From the NCBI GenBank assembly GCA_907163375.1, contig CAJQUW010007073.1, positions 434,001-498,000 of the forward strand: a stretch of DNA of 64,000 bases, written 5' to 3'. The notes beneath the pieces were generated by a model. It saw nothing but the letters and a program-made list of their open reading frames with translations. It was not told where the DNA came from and made no database searches. The position numbers and the translations under genes were made by a program. The stretch is from Prostheceraeus crozeri. Its lineage: Eukaryota > Platyhelminthes > Polycladida > Euryleptidae. This document shows positions 58,157-64,000 of the stretch, piece after piece; within the stretch, counting starts at the first letter, position 1; each line of letters starts with the position of its first letter.

Positions 58157-59859
58157 CACACATAAATAGTTAATTAGGATATCATCTCTGCTTTGTCGTG
58201 ATAGAATACAGTACATTGTGATCATAAAATGATAATGCGGAATTCACGAATTCATGTCAATTTAAGTGCATTGCTTCCTGTTGTAACTAACTGTCTAGAC
58301 GAATGCCATAACAATATTTATCAACTTTAATACTAGAAAATTCTGACGGTAATATAAAATTCTTCATATATCAATTCGGTTCTGTCCAACATGATCTTAA
58401 GAATCTGTTTTACCGAATATCTTTCATTTATTAATTGGAAATTTGCTGTCTTTTTGAAAGGAAATTGATATCATCTCTCTTCAGTTGTTATCTTCATCGT
58501 TTCAACATTTCTTCAAAAGACAATTCAATACATGTAGCTTGCCTATTAATGAAGTCGGAAAGTGAGTGATCATTAATGTTCATTTTATAACCTTTTCATG
58601 TTCTGATGGAAGAAATCCCTTTGGGAGTCTTTTTGAATGCTGCCATTTTTCTTCACTACTTTGTATATGCGCGCTATAAAAGCATTGGAGTGGAGACAAG
58701 AATTGGTTGCAGTTATCTTTCAGTAATCTATTTTTCAATGAAACTTCCAGTAACAGCCGTTTTTGACTTATTAATATGTTGTTGTGCAATTAAGCACAGA
58801 GAGAGAGAGAGAGAGATTTCCTCATGTACTATCAGGTTTGAATGGTTGCTGATGGAGCTTACTAATACTTTGTCACTTGTATTGTCAAAATTCTCACATA
58901 AATTTTGCCCATAGATGTAATATATCGTTTATAAGCAATAGGTACAGAGCCAGGCACATGTGAATCCATCTTTTTGGTAAATAATAAGCAGCCCTTAAAT
59001 CATTGCCTGATCTTGGTATTTTTGAAGGATCGCTGCAGGGGAGGGAATTGAAATACATCTTACAACTATGGAAATCAAGATCAAAATATCGACTTTGTAA
59101 TGCGAGTATGATCTTCATCAGTAAGGTGGGCCATATGGCTTAAAAGTGGACTCCAGGTTTCTTGAAACATGTGTAGCGAATAAAAGTGTACTCCGTGAGA
59201 AGCGGAATATGAAAGCCAATATTGAATTGAGACAGAGAATGTACATCACCAAGACGAAACAAAGGGGTTCATTCAAGCTTTCAAATGTGCGCCTACAATT
59301 ATATTTCGTTCTAACTTTTCAACAGCTGATGCATAACAAAAGCTTTCTTGCTTGCATGTTTCATCGAAATTCGCAATAAAAATTAATTTCATAAAAGTGA
59401 AAATGGTATTTTACAGCACTACCTTCCTTTCTTTTTAAGTTGTAAAAATTTTCAAAGCTTGGTGTATATGTTAAGTCAGAACTTCCTTTGCATTATAGAC
59501 TTTGTTATTAATATTACTATTATTTGTTATTATAGATTTCATTAACTGACTTTGATTTCATTATTAATATTAATTAGCCACAAAAAATGTATTCTTATGC
59601 TATAATGAAAATTATTCCAGGACTAATTTTTAATAGAAAACGATCATTCGTAATTTGAATAGCCAATTGTGAAGTCAAAATGAACACTATAGAAATTCTC
59701 CAATCCAAATGCTTACAAATACAATGCTGGTATGACCATTGGCTATACCATTGCATGTTAAAACTCAATGCAACTTTCTGACAACGAATTAAAATTAAAT
59801 GATCTTGTTCTATTAACTGGTGAAGGTGGATATCTCAACTTCCCGTGGATGGGAACTCC
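58157..59859. other. No recognisable gene
   Basis: AT-rich sequence. A 102-codon frame (58606-58914) has no recognised domain, and an (AG)n run lies at 58798-58815. Confidence 0.4.
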
Positions 59860-60330
59860 AGCTCACTCTTGACTGGTCTCTTCTTGGCATACAAGTTCAG
59901 ATTCGTGACGGGTCTTGCTAGCCAGAAATTTGGCCAAGTCTCTCTCTGGTGCCACTAGGATGTCGACGACATTTGTATATTTAATTAAAAGCACTTCGAT
60001 AAGATCCTTCCTGAAATCTACCCAATAGACCTCTTGGCTAATAGAAGCGGTGACAATGACAAATGCGTGAATTATTTGGCCGCTAAGATCAAGTTTCAAG
60101 GTAGCGGCCTTTATACCACGTTGGTCTACGACAAGGTTGATGAGTTCAGCCTCCCAATGGTGCTATATGCACTTTCCCCGAAAGTGATATGTCCATGAAC
60201 ATTGGCTCAAACATCCTCGCTGCCCAACTCATCAGTTTCGCTAGGTTTTCTTCTGATGCTTCCGCTTTCATATCAAGGCTAAGGGCATTTTCAATATCTT
60301 CAAGGAAAGAGGCTACAAGGTTAATCCACT
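59860..60330 (+). pseudogene. Decayed reverse transcriptase fragment
   Basis: Across shifting frames one can read a (D)VDD catalytic-type strand near 59957-59971, IYPIDLLANRSGDNDK near 60015-60060, a YLAAKIKF strand, then LYTTLVYDKVDEFSLP and later AQLIRFARFSSDASAF. This order (xVDD, IYPxxL, YDKxDDFxxP, SQLIRxARxC) is found in a widespread invertebrate retroelement RT, possibly Penelope-like. Many shifts and stops make it inert. The element's ends are not seen. Confidence 0.5.
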
Positions 60331-63300
60331 AATAAATTAAGTTTGTATAAATAATATAAGTTTAACATGATATAAGCTTGGTTGTTTTTCACCTCGCTAA
60401 ATACCTTCAATTATAGAAATGTTTCACTAGCAACTATTATCCATGTTCCCTTTTGCTCTTTTATATCCAAATCTATTTAAGGACAAGTTTTAGTTGCGTT
60501 TTCTCAGGTTTGAAGAGACCTTGCCTGGCCCCGCCATGTGGCACAGGTTGGAGGTCAAGGGCCGAAACTGTGCTTTATGCAGCCACATGGTTCCTCCTAT
60601 GACTCCGTATATAGCGATCTTATTTTGGTTTCTTAGGATATGTTTCTTGATTTTCATCATTTATAATTTTGGTTAACTTCTCCTCATTTTTCATGCCGAG
60701 CTCTCATTTTAGTTTATGGTTGTAGGTAAAATTGATTGTAAGTTTTAATTTATTTCCCATTCTTTCAGAAGGTGGGTCGGCTAGCCGTTATATGTATTAA
60801 GTTTCCTACTCTGTTACTGGGGTAGGGAACTCTATGTTATAAGTATTAATTTATATCCATACGCTTGTGACTTTAAGTAACCTAATTATTTACACGATTT
60901 TCCACTAGGGGAGGTGTATAAATTTGGTTTCTTCCGTTTCCTGGATTCTTCTAATTTTTTAACTGTGTCATATTTTAATTCAATTTACTGTCAGTAGTAC
61001 TAAATGTTCATATAGCACGGAGTTCAAATAACATCGTCGATAGCGCACTGCCAAACTTGCAATTATGATGCATTTGATTGCATTTATTTGTATGCATTAT
61101 GATTATTAGATAAGCAATTACCGATACTTTTTTCAAAAAACCTCACGACAAAACGCATTGTCAAAATGAAAATCAAACAACAGTGAGATGTGCCCCGGTG
61201 TCATTCCCCCCTCCCTGCGAATCCATGTTGCTGATCGGAAATCTAAATCAGAAAACTGACATGCATGTAATTTCCCCCTCGGAAAAAGAAAGGCAAATTA
61301 ACTTTTCTAGAACTTGGTCTGAAATATTTGAATCAATTTAAATTTTTGAAAAATCTGTGTAAGTGTATGCTTGAAGAAGTCTCTTAGAATTTGCAAGCCT
61401 CGATATCTCAGTATACTATATACAGTTTGAGCCTCGGTAGATAGGTAAAGCGAAAACACTGGCAGAAAGAAGAAAAGGCGGTGATCCAATATCAATCCTA
61501 CCTACAAGCACGGTCTGTTTTCTGGGGAGTAATCGTAATCAACCTTAGAATATTCGACCGGAAAAACTAATGGTGGGTAGACGTGTAGTGTAACACTTGC
61601 AGCAATCTAAAGACATTAAGCGAGTAGAAACCTTTCAACATGATACGTTTTAGCATTATGCCATCAAGGAGGGCTTCGATTGCGATTGTTCGAGGATTTC
61701 CCAATTTGAAGCCCGATTCAGATGGCAATTGAAGATGTCACTTAATTTAGATCGCGTTCGATTACCAAGACAAGTCAATCAGCCCGTCAAAGTTTTTTCC
61801 AGTTCCGGTTACATCAGAAAAGTAATACAGGTATTTGTTAGTGCTTGGATGGATGGAGCTTGAACGCTTTCCACATTTTCACGAGCAATTCCGTGATTAT
61901 TTGTGCATCGTAAGACTGCGTGTACGCATTCATTATGGATGTGAACATCATTCAAAATGATGTTCACATCCATAACAAAATGATATTCGGCATGTTATAG
62001 CTCAAGACCTTGGCTGCTTTTATTTATGCTCATCGCTTCAGACTAATTCAGACCGTGAAACTAATCAGCATATTTAAGCATTGTATTTCCAGGCATATCA
62101 CGGGGAAGAGTCATTAGGCCTACTCATTACCTGGGATATCCATTTAAAACGCAGGACCGAACCGGATTTGTCGCTTGATTATGTGATATCTTCATTTGAT
62201 TATATAAAGCTGCATTCGATCATAGACTTTTTACATTTGAGTACAGACTTGCGTAGCGTCATTTAAGTATGGAAAGTAATCCTTTAATTATGGAACCAAA
62301 TCTTTTAAAAACGGAATGTTTCCGTTTGAATATTAACAATTCAAAAAAATGAGTTCATTTGATTTCCTGACATCGTCATGCCTAGCACTACAAGTGCAAG
62401 AGATATCCCAGCTTCTAATAAAGTTTGCATTATTAAATTAATCAACAATCAAGGAAGTTCAGCAAAAGATGGTTTGATATCAAAGCTAAATCAATTTATG
62501 CTATTAATTTGTGCCAAAATTTGAAGTAGAAAGTATTGAAGCTGATAGTGATTCTGGATTCGGGTGAGTAATTTAACCCCACCTCAAGCAACAGAGGAGG
62601 TGATGCCTGCTAACAGATGAGCATTTGAGTTTCATTGACCATTGCTTATCGGTAATTTTAAAACGCAGGTTTTCAACTTGTCGCTATATGGTCGATGAGA
62701 TATCCAAGTTTTCCCATGTCGTAGGGTCACTGATATCTTGGTTACATCTCTTCAAGTCTGTGATCCGATCCATGAAAATGAATTCTTTTTTACCTGAAGA
62801 TAGTTAACGGATGTTAACTGAAATTAATTGTAAAAGATAACAGAAAACAAAACAAAACCACCATCTTTCAATATTGGCTCTTTCCAACTACATTCAAAGC
62901 AATGATAATATTCGTCTATACCCATTGAAAAAGTAGAGCTCGCTTCGCTTTTTCTCGTTCTCCTTTTTTTATAGTATAAACTTATGTTGCTATTAGTTTA
63001 ACTGTGTTTCTGTACTCTTTTGATTTCTACAATACCATAAAAAAATACTGAAACAATGCTAAAAAGTGTGTTCATCAATGCCATTGCAATGCAAACTTTT
63101 GTCATTTCCTAATTTCAGCATGATAAAATTAACACTGAAACCAAACAAGCAGTCTAGCATTTACACGCCAGCTCATGAGCTTATACATACAGTCAAATCC
63201 TGAAAAATTTAAGTTACTTGTAATGGTGCTGCCATCGACTCAAATATCAATTTTCTTTTCAAGAACTGCGATACAAAGTACTTCTTTAGTTTATGGAGAA

Positions 63301-64000
63301 TGTTTTCTAAATCTCGTTTATTGAGTTGAGAAAAATCTGAAGTCAAGGATCGCAGCGGCTAACCTATTGCTCACTGTGTCCAGTGAAGATACTTACATTT
63401 GCGTCGCTGAGACCGCTTACTTTATCTCGTGTGACCGTCGTGCACCGTGCACAATGATTTGTACGGGTATATATAATTTTATGCCCATTTTAGAGAATTC
63501 CACTTTTCCGAAATTGCTCTCATGAAATTTCTTATAAAGTTAGCACCACTAACTTGCTTCCCACTGTAAAAAGAAGTTGACTGTTTGCTTATTTCAGATA
63601 GTGGAAGCAAGTTCTCACTTTCAGGGGCATGATAGTCTTGAAGTTTTTATAAACAAATTTCGATGCTTTCAATTGATTTCCTATCATATATTCTATTATT
63701 TCTCTGACTGCTGTATTATATTTCTTTGATTGACGTTTTGATCTTTTGAAGTATATGATTTGGCTCAGAAATGCAGCCACGTAGCTCTCTTCCTTGTGCA
63801 CTAAGGTAATAAAGTTTTGAGAAAAGCAACTTCATTTTGAGCTTCTTCGTCGTTCGATCATTTCAAAAGGGAAATTATTTTTTCAGATTATTGTCATCTA
63901 TTTTATCAGACTGCGTTCTCTCAACCTCATGAGACACCCACATTCCAGCCACTGTGATTAGCAATCGGTACTTATGGGTTATCTCCCCAACGTTTTCAAA
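60331..64000. other. No recognisable gene; one hairpin
   Basis: AT-rich throughout with only short frames. A perfect 20-bp stem (TTATGGATGTGAACATCATT and its complement) with a CAA loop lies at 61933-61975. Confidence 0.45.
61933..61975. repeat. 20-bp perfect-stem hairpin
   Basis: Arms 61933-61952 and 61956-61975, three-base loop CAA. Isolated, with no coding neighbour. Confidence 0.8.

Noticed and set aside
1-64000. CRISPR array, bacterial operon or prophage
   Set aside because: No regularly spaced repeats, and introns, SINE-type promoters and element types are those of an animal genome.

Overview
The window is AT-rich animal DNA. Its mobile-element mix (ZBED-type hAT, animal CACTA/EnSpm-like, a DUF3504/Crypton-like tyrosine recombinase, mariner, pogo, CR1-group LINE, Ty3/Gypsy, and a hammerhead-ribozyme repeat of Penelope-like type) fits a marine invertebrate. 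The recurrent TAGGCCT motif hints weakly at an ambulacrarian. I cannot name the species. I found no host gene that I can defend. Every coding region I recognise belongs to a transposable element.

Layout. 0-5 kb: a 0.67-kb fold-back element and a GC-rich LINE RNase H fragment. 5.3-8.4 kb: a complete-looking hAT transposon (5746-8361) with intact transposase, terminal repeats and a perfect 8-bp target duplication, sitting inside an older tandem duplication. 10-14.5 kb: two inverted copies of an unknown ~500-bp repeat, a tRNA-like relic, a microRNA-like hairpin and a MITE with CACTA ends. 15.2-19 kb: a decayed hAT, then an intact tyrosine-recombinase gene bracketed by inverted repeats and strong hairpins. 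19-26 kb: a tandem duplication, a pogo/Tigger remnant and two opposed mariner remnants. 28-31 kb: a tRNA-derived SINE, a minisatellite, and a perfect 92-bp inverted repeat carrying a hammerhead ribozyme on each strand. 34-38.6 kb: two more copies of the ~500-bp repeat around a 1.04-kb fold-back element. 39.6-43.1 kb: tandem repeats, a hAT MITE with a 62-bp perfect palindrome, and a pogo-type MITE. 43.9-47.6 kb: a young but broken Ty3/Gypsy copy with near-identical LTRs. 49.5-58.2 kb: a CACTA-like transposon with two genes, its transposase split by a 2.77-kb LINE. 59.8-60.3 kb: a decayed reverse transcriptase. The rest, to 64 kb, shows nothing I can support.

How parts relate. The CACTA region behaves as one element: a transposase reading frame that becomes continuous when the LINE is removed at a GATG duplication, a second spliced gene with three phase-0 exons, and a right end with many TGTCC(G/T) motifs closing in a CACTT-type terminus. 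The recombinase region may be a second self-contained element. The other parts look like independent insertions.
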